A stretch of 64,000 nt of DNA, from contig JBHJOC010000013.1 in assembly GCA_050330095.1 (NCBI GenBank), forward strand, positions 1 through 64,000, read 5' to 3'. Origin of the DNA: JBCBWG01 sp036804185 (lineage in GTDB: Bacteria; Pseudomonadota; Alphaproteobacteria; Rhizobiales; Hyphomicrobiaceae). The notes beneath the pieces were generated by a model. That model was not told where the DNA came from. It saw nothing but the letters and a program-made list of their open reading frames with translations, and made no database searches. The translations under genes were made by a program, and so were the position numbers. This document shows, piece after piece, positions 26,335-33,616 of the stretch; positions within the stretch are counted from its first letter, which is position 1; each line of letters starts with the position of its first letter.

Positions 26335-26625
26335 TCAACCAGAGATCGTCTCGGCGGCGCTTGGCGATTGCAGAGCCTCTGCTTGTCGCCGCTGGCGTCG
26401 GCGCCACCAGAGGTAGCCAATGCCCCCTGCTGCAACGAGCTGGCCGAGCAGCGTTGCACCAAGCAGCGGCAGGGGCGCCCCTGCAGAGCCCGGGCCGTTC
26501 TTCCAGTAGCCGTGGGCCGGCGGATTACCCTTGCCCTTCGAGCCGGGCGATGCAGCCGCCGGTCCGGCCAATACACTGGCCGCAGCTATGATGATGATGA
26601 GTTTCGCAGAAACTTTGTCAGCCAT
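26335..26625 (-). CDS. Small exported protein with exosortase-type C-terminal sorting signal
   Basis: A 96-residue protein laid out like a PEP-CTERM substrate. An N-terminal signal peptide (KLIIIIAAASVLAGPAAA) is followed by a mature part of only ~25 residues rich in Gly, Pro and Lys. Then comes a tripartite tail: the motif APLPLL, a transmembrane helix (LLGQLVAAGGIGYLWW) and a basic cluster RRRQRR. The motif is PLP rather than PEP, as in known VPLPA-type variants. About 20 further residues follow the basic cluster, longer than usual. The start at 26625 gives the compact signal peptide; 26652 is possible. It sits downstream of the exosortase-like gene. Confidence 0.7.
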   Translation of the reverse strand: MADKVSAKLIIIIAAASVLAGPAAASPGSKGKGNPPAHGYWKNGPGSAGAPLPLLGATLLGQLVAAGGIGYLWWRRRQRRQAEALQSPSAAETISG

Positions 26626-26698
26626 AGATGTAGAACCCGGTTCGCCGTTCATTCTTGATGCGCTGTTTCACTTTAGGTTGGGTTTCGTCACCGCATCG

Positions 26699-27142
26699 TT
26701 AATTGGGTCGTCGCAGGATCCTGTCAGCGCACAACGTTTCGTCCATCGCCGCAGCCGGGCCGATAGCGACGATCATCTCACGTTCGCGCGAGCGAGTGGG
26801 CTCAGTCGATGCGGCTCGTGGCCCGCCGCCCAGGATCCCGGCCTGCGGAATGAGCACCGTGTCAGGAGCGACCACCTGTAGCAGAGCCCCAAGCTCATGG
26901 GTGGGCGAGAGCACCGCAACGCGCACGGGCTGAGGGCACGCCGCGTGTGAGATCACAACTCCGCCCAGTGCACCATCGGTGCGCTCGGTGGCGACACGCC
27001 AACCGCGCTCCGACAGGGCTGCAATTATGGTTTGCAAGTGGTCGGGCTCACCGATGCCCGCTGAATAGCGTTCGGCTTTGGTGACGAGACCCATGGCCGC
27101 AAGGCAAAGAACCATCACAACTGCGAGCGGCGTGCGCTTCAT
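26699..27142 (-). CDS. Small exported protein, putative exosortase partner
   Basis: A 147-residue protein with an N-terminal hydrophobic segment (TPLAVVMVLCLAAMGLVT), either a signal peptide or a membrane anchor, and a soluble part of ~120 residues with three Cys (one in SHAACPQPVRV). I recognise no family. It resembles exosortase-associated EpsI-type proteins only in position and topology. Its ATG overlaps the stop of the exosortase-like gene (ATGA, 27139-27142), so the two are translationally coupled, and the substrate gene follows after 73 bases. Confidence 0.65.
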   Translation of the reverse strand: MKRTPLAVVMVLCLAAMGLVTKAERYSAGIGEPDHLQTIIAALSERGWRVATERTDGALGGVVISHAACPQPVRVAVLSPTHELGALLQVVAPDTVLIPQAGILGGGPRAASTEPTRSREREMIVAIGPAAAMDETLCADRILRRPN

Positions 27143-27984
27143 GTGCGGCCCCTTTTCGCGGCGGCAGCAGCGACGAACACAGCGGCGACGATGATCCCGT
27201 CAAACAGGCTGGCGCCGAGGGGGCCATGCGCAAGGTCGTAGGCTTCTTGCGAATGTGCCATGACCGCCAGGCGGGTGATGTTGATCGCAATGAACACAGC
27301 AAGCGCGACCGCCCCGGCTTGAAGCACCGGGCGGACACCTGTCGCGCCAATGAATAAGAGCACAGCGGCCGTTGCCACCATCAGGCGTGGTCCCGCATCC
27401 ACAACCGAGCAGGCCGTCATGACAACGAGAAGGAAGCGGTCGGGGATGCCGACAACGTTCCCGTGAACCGTCGCCTGAGGCTCGACCAGCGACAGCAGCG
27501 CCCCTGCGGCCAAAGCTTCAAGTGGTGTGATCCACGAACCGATCAGCGGCGCACCGTGCGACGCCCAGAGGGCGCTTGCGGCAACCGCCATGAGTAAGGC
27601 AAATGCCCTGCGCTCAGCTCCAGCTGCGCTCAGGGCCCGCCAGCCGGCGTAGCCGAGAAGCGCGATCCAGCTCACCGTGCTACTTGGGGCGAGCAGGCAT
27701 AACCCCGCGAGGCCATCGACAGCATCGATGCGCGGTGCACCAAGAACGTTCGGGCCTTGAGGCGCTTCGAGCAGAACGAGTGCGGCGATTGCGACGGCGA
27801 CGATCTCGAACGGGCTGATCCCGAGGAGGGACGTTGGCGCAGAACCCGTCGCGACGGCTTCGAACACGCGCACGGCAAACCCGTTCAGGCAAAGTGCTGC
27901 GATCAGCACCATGCGTAAGGCCCGGGCGTCGATCTCTCCGAAGGCAGATCCGCCTGAGCTCGAACTGGTAAACGCAAAGCGCAC
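27139..27984 (-). CDS. Exosortase/archaeosortase-family transpeptidase
   Basis: A 281-residue polytopic membrane protein with about eight helices. It carries the three catalytic residues of exosortases in the expected order: Cys192 in VVMTACSVVDAG, Arg238 in INITRLA (the family N-x-x-R) and His253 in AHGPLG. Exosortases cleave C-terminal sorting signals at the outer face of the inner membrane and transfer the substrate to another molecule. It is the first gene of a three-gene minus-strand cassette ending with the tailed substrate. It is shorter than EpsH-type enzymes, which fits dedicated single-target systems. Confidence 0.78.
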   Translation of the reverse strand: MRFAFTSSSSGGSAFGEIDARALRMVLIAALCLNGFAVRVFEAVATGSAPTSLLGISPFEIVAVAIAALVLLEAPQGPNVLGAPRIDAVDGLAGLCLLAPSSTVSWIALLGYAGWRALSAAGAERRAFALLMAVAASALWASHGAPLIGSWITPLEALAAGALLSLVEPQATVHGNVVGIPDRFLLVVMTACSVVDAGPRLMVATAAVLLFIGATGVRPVLQAGAVALAVFIAINITRLAVMAHSQEAYDLAHGPLGASLFDGIIVAAVFVAAAAAKRGRT

Positions 27985-28185
27985 CGCGTCGGCTCCAATG
28001 ACAGCAAAGACGACGCAGGATTGCCCAAAATTCTATCGTTTGTGTTAAGTCCTCTAAAGGTCAGAGCAACGTGACCAACGCGCGCCAGCGGGTCGCTTGA
28101 CGACGGCTCAGCGCCCGGCCATACCCACGGACCGGCATTTCCGGGTGTTGCACCTTGGGGGAAACCGTGAGGTTGCGCCGGCCAA

Positions 28186-28260
28186 GGGCGGTTAGCTCAG
28201 CGGTAGAGCACACGCTTCACACGCGTGGGGTCACTGGTTCAATCCCAGTACCGCCCACCA
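28186..28260 (+). tRNA. tRNA-Val (anticodon CAC)
   Basis: The acceptor stem GGGCGGT (28186-28192) pairs with ACCGCCC (28250-28256). The D arm is TAGCTCAGCGGTAGAGCA, the anticodon stem CACGC/GCGTG surrounds a loop TTCACAC with anticodon CAC, and the T arm holds GGTTCAATCC. CCA is encoded at 28258-28260. Confidence 0.96.
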
Positions 28261-28429
28261 TCCGAATGGAACGCTGCGTCAGTTCGGCTGATTGTTGGTT
28301 GTCCCGGGACCGCGCCAACCCGAAAACCTAGCGCACTGTCTCCGAACCCGGATTGCCTCTCCGCCCTCGTCATGTCACAGCCGTGGCATGGGTCATGCGC
28401 TGCCAGAACCGGATCGATGAGGGCGTACT

Positions 28430-28891
28430 TTGCGGCACTATCAGTCTTGGGTTGGAGCAGCCCGCACGCGCCTCTTGGTCGGCATGGCTGCGACCTTTGC
28501 AGCAGGTTGCGCCGTGAACACGGAGGGGCAGCCCCAATTCGCGACCTCTGGGCTGACCTGCGTCGAGGACACGACGGAATGCATCGCAGCGCGGCGTGCC
28601 GCCCATATGCACCTGGTTGCTGACACGTCGCGCAGCTGGGTGGCTGCAAGGCCATCGGCGAGACATTACGTCGCTGGTGTCAGGTTGTTCGCATTCAAGA
28701 CGGAGGCGCAGCGTCTCGCCTGCGCCGACTTAGCGGTCGGGGTCGCCGAGGCGCAGCGGACGCCTGCGATTCTGCGCGGGCCGGAGGGGCAATCCTTCAA
28801 GCCTGGGCTCGTGTCGCGAGCGATCATGCTCGCCGAAGAAGTCGAGCGAGAGCTGAAACGCGAGCAACGCAAAAGGTGTGGGCGACGCTGA
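28430..28891 (+). CDS. Predicted lipoprotein of unknown function
   Basis: A 153-residue protein with a lipoprotein signal: RLLVGMAATF followed by lipobox AAGC, acylated Cys27. The mature part has a Cys pair in GLTCVEDTTECIAARRAAH and a basic helical C-terminus. Start TTG 28430 follows GAGGG (28419-28423) at good spacing; ATG 28484 would cut the signal peptide. The stop overlaps the ATG of the DedA gene (TGATG), so both are cotranscribed. Confidence 0.7.
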   Translation: MRHYQSWVGAARTRLLVGMAATFAAGCAVNTEGQPQFATSGLTCVEDTTECIAARRAAHMHLVADTSRSWVAARPSARHYVAGVRLFAFKTEAQRLACADLAVGVAEAQRTPAILRGPEGQSFKPGLVSRAIMLAEEVERELKREQRKRCGRR

Positions 28892-29427
28892 TGGACCTTG
28901 AAGCAATAGGCCGGGACGTCGTCGACTTCGCCAGAAGCAATCCTGAATGGCTGGCGCCGATCCTCCTGATCCTCGCGTTCGGCGAATCGATTGCGTTCGT
29001 GTCGTTGCTCCTGCCCTTCTGGTGGATGCTTGTGGCGCTCGGTGCGATCATTGGCACCGATGGTCCGACCTTTTGGATCGCATTGGCGGCTGCCAGCGTC
29101 GGGGCAGCGCTGGGTGATTGGGTATCCTATTCTGTCGGCTGGGTGCTCAAGGATCGCGTGCGCGGCATTTGGCCGTTCACGCGCTATCCGACGCTGTTGC
29201 CGAAGGGCGAGGCTTTTTTCGCCAAGTATGGCGCCTGGGCGATCGTGATTGGCCGCTTTTCCGGGCCCTTGCGCGCGACCGTGTCGATCGTGGCGGGCGT
29301 CACCCGCATGAACTGGGTCGTGTTTCAGATCGCGAACTGGAGTTCGGCCGTGCTGTGGGCTGCTGTTTTGCTCGCGTTCGGCGATGGACTAGGACGCGCC
29401 GGCGGGCAGCTCTTCTCGTATTTTTGA
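28891..29427 (+). CDS. DedA-family membrane protein (first copy)
   Basis: A 178-residue DedA/VTT-domain protein. The family pattern is seen: a charged N-terminal motif in a helix (LILAFGESIAFVSLLLP), then GDWVSYSVGW and the GRFSGPLRATVSIVAGVTRM signature with its conserved Gly and Arg. DedA proteins are polytopic inner-membrane proteins linked to proton-motive force and to lipid or undecaprenyl-phosphate flipping. It overlaps the lipoprotein gene by TGATG and is convergent with btaB. Confidence 0.88.
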   Translation: MDLEAIGRDVVDFARSNPEWLAPILLILAFGESIAFVSLLLPFWWMLVALGAIIGTDGPTFWIALAAASVGAALGDWVSYSVGWVLKDRVRGIWPFTRYPTLLPKGEAFFAKYGAWAIVIGRFSGPLRATVSIVAGVTRMNWVVFQIANWSSAVLWAAVLLAFGDGLGRAGGQLFSYF

Positions 29428-29497
29428 GCACCCGGGTGCAGGGGAACGTGGTCCCGCGGCTGTCTCTGAGACCGGAGCGCGCCCAAGCGGCGTGCCG

Positions 29498-30166
29498 TCA
29501 GCTTCTGCGTGTGATCACGCCATAGCGCGCATAATCGCGATAAAGCGTTTCAAAAAGAAGCGCGGCCCCGTCGGCGTTTGCGACTTCTGCGAGCGCGTCT
29601 TCGAGGTCGGCCCGTGGCGCGACGTCAAATTTCGCAAGCCATGAAAATAGCACCGACTTGAAAGCTCGCGGCCAGCCCGACTGTTGGCCGAAATCGACAA
29701 CGTGAAATCTGCCGCCGGGTCCAAGGCACGCAATTGCCTGCGGCAAGGCGTGCCGCCAGGGGGGCACCATCGACAGGGTATAGGAACAGAACGCGACGTC
29801 CACATGCGGCTCGCCGAACATCGTCGACACAGAAAAATCCGTCGCATCGCCCAGTGCGAGGCTGATCCGATCGGACAGCCCGGCTTTCGCGACCGAGGTC
29901 CGCGCGGTCTCGAGCATCACCGATGAGATGTCGAAGCCATAGAAGCGGGCCTCCGGATAGCGGCGGGCCGCGAGGATCAGGTTGCGACCAGTGCCACAAC
30001 CGATTTCGAGCACGCGTGCGCCGGGCGCAGGTTTGAGGTCGGCGATCAGCCGGTCGCGGCCGAGGAGGAAGTACTTCCGCGTCGCATCGTAGATATAGCG
30101 TTGGTGCTTGTAGATGCCGTCCATATGGCGGGCGGCATCGTTATGTGCGGCGTTCAAGGCGCGCAT
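29498..30166 (-). CDS. btaB: Diacylglyceryl-homoserine N-methyltransferase
   Basis: A 222-residue class I SAM-dependent methyltransferase. Motif I is VLEIGCGTGRN (about 51-61), followed by YGFDISSVMLETAR and SYTLSMVPPWRHAL. BtaB trimethylates the diacylglyceryl homoserine made by BtaA to give the betaine lipid DGTS. The N-terminal segment HMDGIYKHQRYIYDATRKYF is typical of BtaB. Start 30166 is used because the family extends before this segment; the ribosome binding site is weak. It follows btaA by 49 bases. Confidence 0.92.
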   Translation of the reverse strand: MRALNAAHNDAARHMDGIYKHQRYIYDATRKYFLLGRDRLIADLKPAPGARVLEIGCGTGRNLILAARRYPEARFYGFDISSVMLETARTSVAKAGLSDRISLALGDATDFSVSTMFGEPHVDVAFCSYTLSMVPPWRHALPQAIACLGPGGRFHVVDFGQQSGWPRAFKSVLFSWLAKFDVAPRADLEDALAEVANADGAALLFETLYRDYARYGVITRRS

Positions 30167-30215
30167 CTCCGGGCAGGTGAACAGGTGTAAGGCGTGTTGG
30201 CCTCGGCCGCTGGTC

Positions 30216-31481
30216 TCACGGCTGTTTCACATACAAGTGGAAGCCGCCGTAGATCGACGAACGGTCCTCTTTGGTCCACGCCTTGCACTGATCTTCATCG
30301 TAGTTGAACCGTGCGAGCACAGGGTCCGGGATGCGTCCGGGCAGGATCGTTTCCACTCCAGCCGTCCTGAAGATGACGCGAGCGCCGGGCCGAGCCGTCC
30401 GCTCGATGTCGGTCCAGAGCCCGCCCAGCACCTCATCCGTCATCCAATCCTGCGCATCCAGCAGAACGTAGGCATCGATCGATTCGCTCGGCTGCGCGGT
30501 CAGGTATTCGGTAAAGGAGCGGTGCTGCACGTCGATGTTCTTGACGCGCGCCCGCACGGCCTCAAAGTTCTCGCGCTGCAGGTATGGCGGCAATGGCCCT
30601 GCGCCACCCGTGGCGTAGCGGCGGCCAAACGCCTGCCATGCGAAATAGTTGTCGCGAAGGTCAAAGTCGCAGGCGAGCCGCTCAAGGCGCTCCCGTAGAA
30701 CCTTTGACATATACTGCTCGTCACCCTTCAGCGCTTCGAACTGCGACGGCGGGATACCGAGGCCGAACAGCGCCGACGGTTTGTTAAGCAGCCAGCGGAT
30801 GTGACGCTTGTCGAACAAGGGGGCGAGTTCGCGATCGAAGATCTCTCTCTGCTCCTGCTTGTTGCGTGCGGTCAGAATCTTGCGGGGGTTGCGACCGTGG
30901 GCGCGGGCGAGCAGATGGCTCGCACCGATGAAGGCGCCGAGCAGCCCGTGGCGATAAAGGTTGCGCCCGAAGTAACTGATGCGTCGACGGCCAATGATGT
31001 TACGCCGCTCCCAGTAATCCCGGGTCGTCGGGTCCAGGTGAGGTCGGATGTGCTCGAAGTAGGCGTCGACGTTCTGCGGGGCATCAGCCTCGGCAAAAAA
31101 TCTGTGGAATGCCTCGTAATTCGGCAGGTGGCCCGCGGCGGCGCGCTTGAGCTTATTGAGAGCAACGTGCGCCGGGTTGAGGTCGATCGCCGTGACGGAG
31201 ATATCTGCTGCCGTCAGGTAGCTCAGAATGTTGCACCCGCCGGACGCGATCGCGACCAACTTTTCGCCAGCCTTCAGCTGCATTGCTTTCATGTCGACGA
31301 CCGGGTCTTCCCAGATCTGCGGGTAGACAAGGCCCGAGAAGGCCATCGTGAACAGCCGCTCCTGCAACCCTTCCTTCGTGATCGGCTTGTGCCGGTGGAC
31401 GGCCTGTTTCAGGCGACGCGTCCGTTCTTTTCGATCCAAGCGCTCGGAAGCCGTTTCAGACGTCTCGTTCTGCAGGGTCAT
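30216..31481 (-). CDS. btaA: SAM:diacylglycerol 3-amino-3-carboxypropyltransferase
   Basis: A 421-residue protein of the BtaA family (DUF3419), which transfers the 3-amino-3-carboxypropyl group of SAM to diacylglycerol, the first step to the betaine lipid DGTS. Recognisable parts are FSGLVYPQIWEDPVVDM, the SAM-binding IASGGCNILSYLTAAD with AIDLNPAHVALNKLKR, and the C-terminal VLLDAQDWMTDE. ATG 31481 is preceded at 9 bases by GGAGGA; the upstream ATG 31499 overlaps that Shine-Dalgarno. In many bacteria btaAB is induced by phosphate limitation; I see no clear Pho box. Confidence 0.94.
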   Translation of the reverse strand: MTLQNETSETASERLDRKERTRRLKQAVHRHKPITKEGLQERLFTMAFSGLVYPQIWEDPVVDMKAMQLKAGEKLVAIASGGCNILSYLTAADISVTAIDLNPAHVALNKLKRAAAGHLPNYEAFHRFFAEADAPQNVDAYFEHIRPHLDPTTRDYWERRNIIGRRRISYFGRNLYRHGLLGAFIGASHLLARAHGRNPRKILTARNKQEQREIFDRELAPLFDKRHIRWLLNKPSALFGLGIPPSQFEALKGDEQYMSKVLRERLERLACDFDLRDNYFAWQAFGRRYATGGAGPLPPYLQRENFEAVRARVKNIDVQHRSFTEYLTAQPSESIDAYVLLDAQDWMTDEVLGGLWTDIERTARPGARVIFRTAGVETILPGRIPDPVLARFNYDEDQCKAWTKEDRSSIYGGFHLYVKQP

Positions 31482-31569
31482 CGACTGATCGTCCTCCATG
31501 GACCGGTGGACCCGGCCCGGTGATACCTGAATAGCGCGTCGCGCCGTCTGGTTTCGGGCGGCCCGCGGC

Positions 31570-31585
31570 GTTCACACCAGTGAAC
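31570..31585. promoter_or_regulatory. Short dyad upstream of btaA
   Basis: GTTCAC and GTGAAC (6-base arms, loop ACCA) lie about 90 bases before the btaA start. It could be an operator, but a dyad this short can arise by chance. Confidence 0.25.
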
Positions 31586-31676
31586 GTCCGACATTCAGAT
31601 CCCTCCGAAACGTCGCTTCGTCGCGGTCGCGTGCCCTCCAAACGGCAGAAGTAAGAACACACCCGGCTGAAGTCGA

Positions 31677-31842
31677 GTACCGCCGATCAGAAGTCCCTGC
31701 ACCATCGGCGACACCCGCTTGCCAGGGACTTCTGATCGAAAAGCGGTACGAGTGTCATCATGCTGTTCCTACCCTTGAGCTTTCCGAAGTTCGTTTCGGC
31801 GCCAGACAAGACGGACAGACCAACGACGGAAAGCGGGCTCTT
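31677..31842 (+). repeat. Intergenic palindromic repeat, type A (copy 1)
   Basis: About 165 bases. The first half is a long hairpin: GATCAGAAGTCCCTG (31685-31699) pairs perfectly with CAGGGACTTCTGATC (31723-31737), with outer arms TACCGC and GCGGTA. The second half has a TTCCG...CGGAA stem and ends GCGGG. Near-copies lie at 32275, 44099, 47091 and, inverted, 58901. It joins the EF repeat directly. Confidence 0.85.
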
Positions 31843-32009
31843 AGTGCTGCGTTACTTACGCTTGGTCCCCACCTTCTGCAGTCTCGCCTGCCAAGCGTTG
31901 GTGGCAAAAGAAACAATAGAATCATGATGTTGCTCGTGCTTCCTACGTCTCCGACACTTGGTCAACCGGGTGCTGCAAAGGAAACCAAGTGTCGGAGACG
32001 GAACACTCG
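31842..32009 (+). repeat. Intergenic palindromic repeat, type EF (copy 1)
   Basis: Two joined hairpin units. The first holds CGCTTGG...CCAAGCG. The second holds a perfect 16-base inverted repeat, GTCTCCGACACTTGGT (31947-31962) with its complement at 31984-31999. Near-copies lie at 49739 (same strand) and at 46924 and 47254 (opposite strand). Confidence 0.85.
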
Positions 32010-32085
32010 TGTCGTGATCGCGAAATTCGTCTCATTCTCCAGCCCCCACCGAACGAATTGCGCGATCCGAACGACACTTGAACAT
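32010..32085. repeat. Imperfect palindrome next to the EF repeat
   Basis: GTCGTGATCGCGAAATTCGT near 32011-32030 pairs imperfectly with a segment containing AACGAATTGCGCGATC at about 32050-32070. I did not find a second copy in the window. Confidence 0.5.
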
Positions 32086-32093
32086 TCAACGGC

Positions 32094-32172
32094 CTAGTGT
32101 GATTGAGACCGAGAAGTCCGCCTCTACACCCGGCCGAGAACGATGCAGCGGACGTCTCGATCATCACACTAG
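32094..32172. repeat. 79-base element with CTAGTGTGAT terminal inverted repeats
   Basis: The ends are CTAGTGTGAT (32094-32103) and ATCACACTAG (32163-32172), an exact 10-base inverted repeat. Further imperfect pairing runs inward (AAGTCCGC with GCGGAC). The CTAGTGT-type ends resemble those of the EF units. Confidence 0.75.
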
Positions 32173-32274
32173 GGACGGGGTTGCGTCATCGTAGCACACC
32201 GCGACGGAGCCGAACCCGACTATTTCCGACCACCAAGGTTTGCGATCGAACATGCGCTGAACGGTGGGCATCTC

Positions 32275-32440
32275 GCACCGCCGATCAGAAGTTCCTGCAC
32301 CACCCGCAACACCCGCCTTCCAGCGACTTCTGATCGAAAAGCGGTACGAGATTCATTATGTTGCTCGTGCGCTTTGCGTCCCGAAATTCGCTTCGGCGCC
32401 TGACTGGACTGACAGACGAGTGACGGAGAGCGGGTACTAG
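32275..32440 (+). repeat. Intergenic palindromic repeat, type A (copy 2)
   Basis: Same layout as the copy at 31677, with a few substitutions in the first hairpin and the ending GCGGGTACTAG. It lies about 85 bases before the second DedA gene. Confidence 0.85.
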
Positions 32441-32525
32441 CCCGAGTGTCCTCCGAGTTCAATATCTCCGTCATCCGCCGTTCACGTCCCGACACCTCCA
32501 TGCCACCCAGAGCCAAGTTGCCGCG

Positions 32526-33038
32526 ATGACCGAGCTTTTCGATGAACTCGTTGCGTTCACGCGGGAAAACGAAGCCTACGTTGGACCCGTTGTTTTCGCG
32601 ATAGCATTCGCAGAGAGCCTTGTTCTCGTATCGCTTTTCGTCCCGTCGACGGTCCTGTTCCTTGCGATCGGCGCGGCGCACGGTGCGAGTGGTGGCGCGT
32701 TCGTCCCGGTTTGGATCGCAGGCACGCTCGGCGCATTCCTGGGAGACGTCGTGTCATTCATCGTGGGGCGCTACCTCCGCCAGGACGTGGCAAAGGTCTG
32801 GCCGTTCGCCTCCTACCCTCGGCTGCTTGCGCGCAGCAGGCTTGCGTTCGCGCGCTATGGTGCAGCGACCATCGTCACCGGAAAGTTTCTTGGGAATCTG
32901 AGGCCGTTTCTGCCCGTCGCAGCCGGTGCGCTGCGGATGCGATGGACCACGTTTCTCGTCGCCAGCCTGATTTCCTGCATCACATGGGCTGGCGTGTTTC
33001 TCGCCCCGGGCTATGGCTTGATGCTTGCGTTCCAGTGA
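32526..33038 (+). CDS. DedA-family membrane protein (second copy)
   Basis: A 170-residue DedA/VTT-domain protein, paralogous to the one at 28891. It keeps the helix AIAFAESLVLVSLFVPST, GDVVSFIVGRYLRQD and the GKFLGNLRPFLPVAAGALRM signature with Gly and Arg. It is polytopic and acts in the inner membrane. With the first copy it brackets btaA-btaB, suggesting lipid transport, though this is inference. The upstream 1 kb contains repeat units but no gene. Confidence 0.88.
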   Translation: MTELFDELVAFTRENEAYVGPVVFAIAFAESLVLVSLFVPSTVLFLAIGAAHGASGGAFVPVWIAGTLGAFLGDVVSFIVGRYLRQDVAKVWPFASYPRLLARSRLAFARYGAATIVTGKFLGNLRPFLPVAAGALRMRWTTFLVASLISCITWAGVFLAPGYGLMLAFQ

Positions 33039-33101
33039 GTTTGACCAACGAACGCGAAAGCGCGTGCCGCGCCGCAGGCGTGCGCCTTCATGCGTGTCCA
33101 C

Positions 33102-33575
33102 TCAAGGGCGGATGAACTCAGCGATCTCGGATACCGCTGACAGTGCGGCGAGGTCATCCTGGGAGGGCAACTGCGGGCGGTCGCGCTCGGCTGCGACGAC
33201 GCACAAAAAGCCCAGGTCGCTGTCGGGTGCGGCGCGAAACTGGTGCCAGCTCATTGGCGGGATGCGGATCAGGTCAAACGCTGCAACGGTTCTGATCGCG
33301 CGGTCGATGAGGGCCTGGCCGTGGCCGCGGGCGATCATCACCCAGTGAATATGCTGGTGCCTCTCCAAGGTCGACCAACCGCCCGGCGCGACGTTGAAAT
33401 AGCGCCACTCGATCGGAAGCTCAGGCTCGGCTTCGAAAAGCACATTGCGGGTGACGTCGCGATAGGGGCCTTCGCCGTTCTTGTAAGCCCTGACGGGAAC
33501 CCCATCCCAGCTGAAGCGCGCCGCGTCGAAGCTCCTATGGGCCGCGCGATTGGTGAGGTGGTCTTGGTCAGACAT
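33102..33575 (-). CDS. Cupin protein, probable partner of the RuBisCO-like protein
   Basis: A 157-residue single-cupin protein. Metal ligands are visible in LERHQHIHWVMIARGHGQAL and the second motif PPMSWHQFRAA. In Rhodospirillum rubrum a cupin encoded by a gene near the RuBisCO-like protein gene acts on 1-methylthioxylulose 5-phosphate, releasing methanethiol and deoxyxylulose 5-phosphate; the same gene pairing suggests that role here. Start 33575 follows GAGGCG on the minus strand. It follows the RuBisCO-like gene by 41 bases. Confidence 0.82.
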   Translation of the reverse strand: MSDQDHLTNRAAHRSFDAARFSWDGVPVRAYKNGEGPYRDVTRNVLFEAEPELPIEWRYFNVAPGGWSTLERHQHIHWVMIARGHGQALIDRAIRTVAAFDLIRIPPMSWHQFRAAPDSDLGFLCVVAAERDRPQLPSQDDLAALSAVSEIAEFIRP

Positions 33576-33616
33576 CGACGCCTCTTGGCAAGTGAGCAGC
33601 CCCCGCAAGCCTTGCG

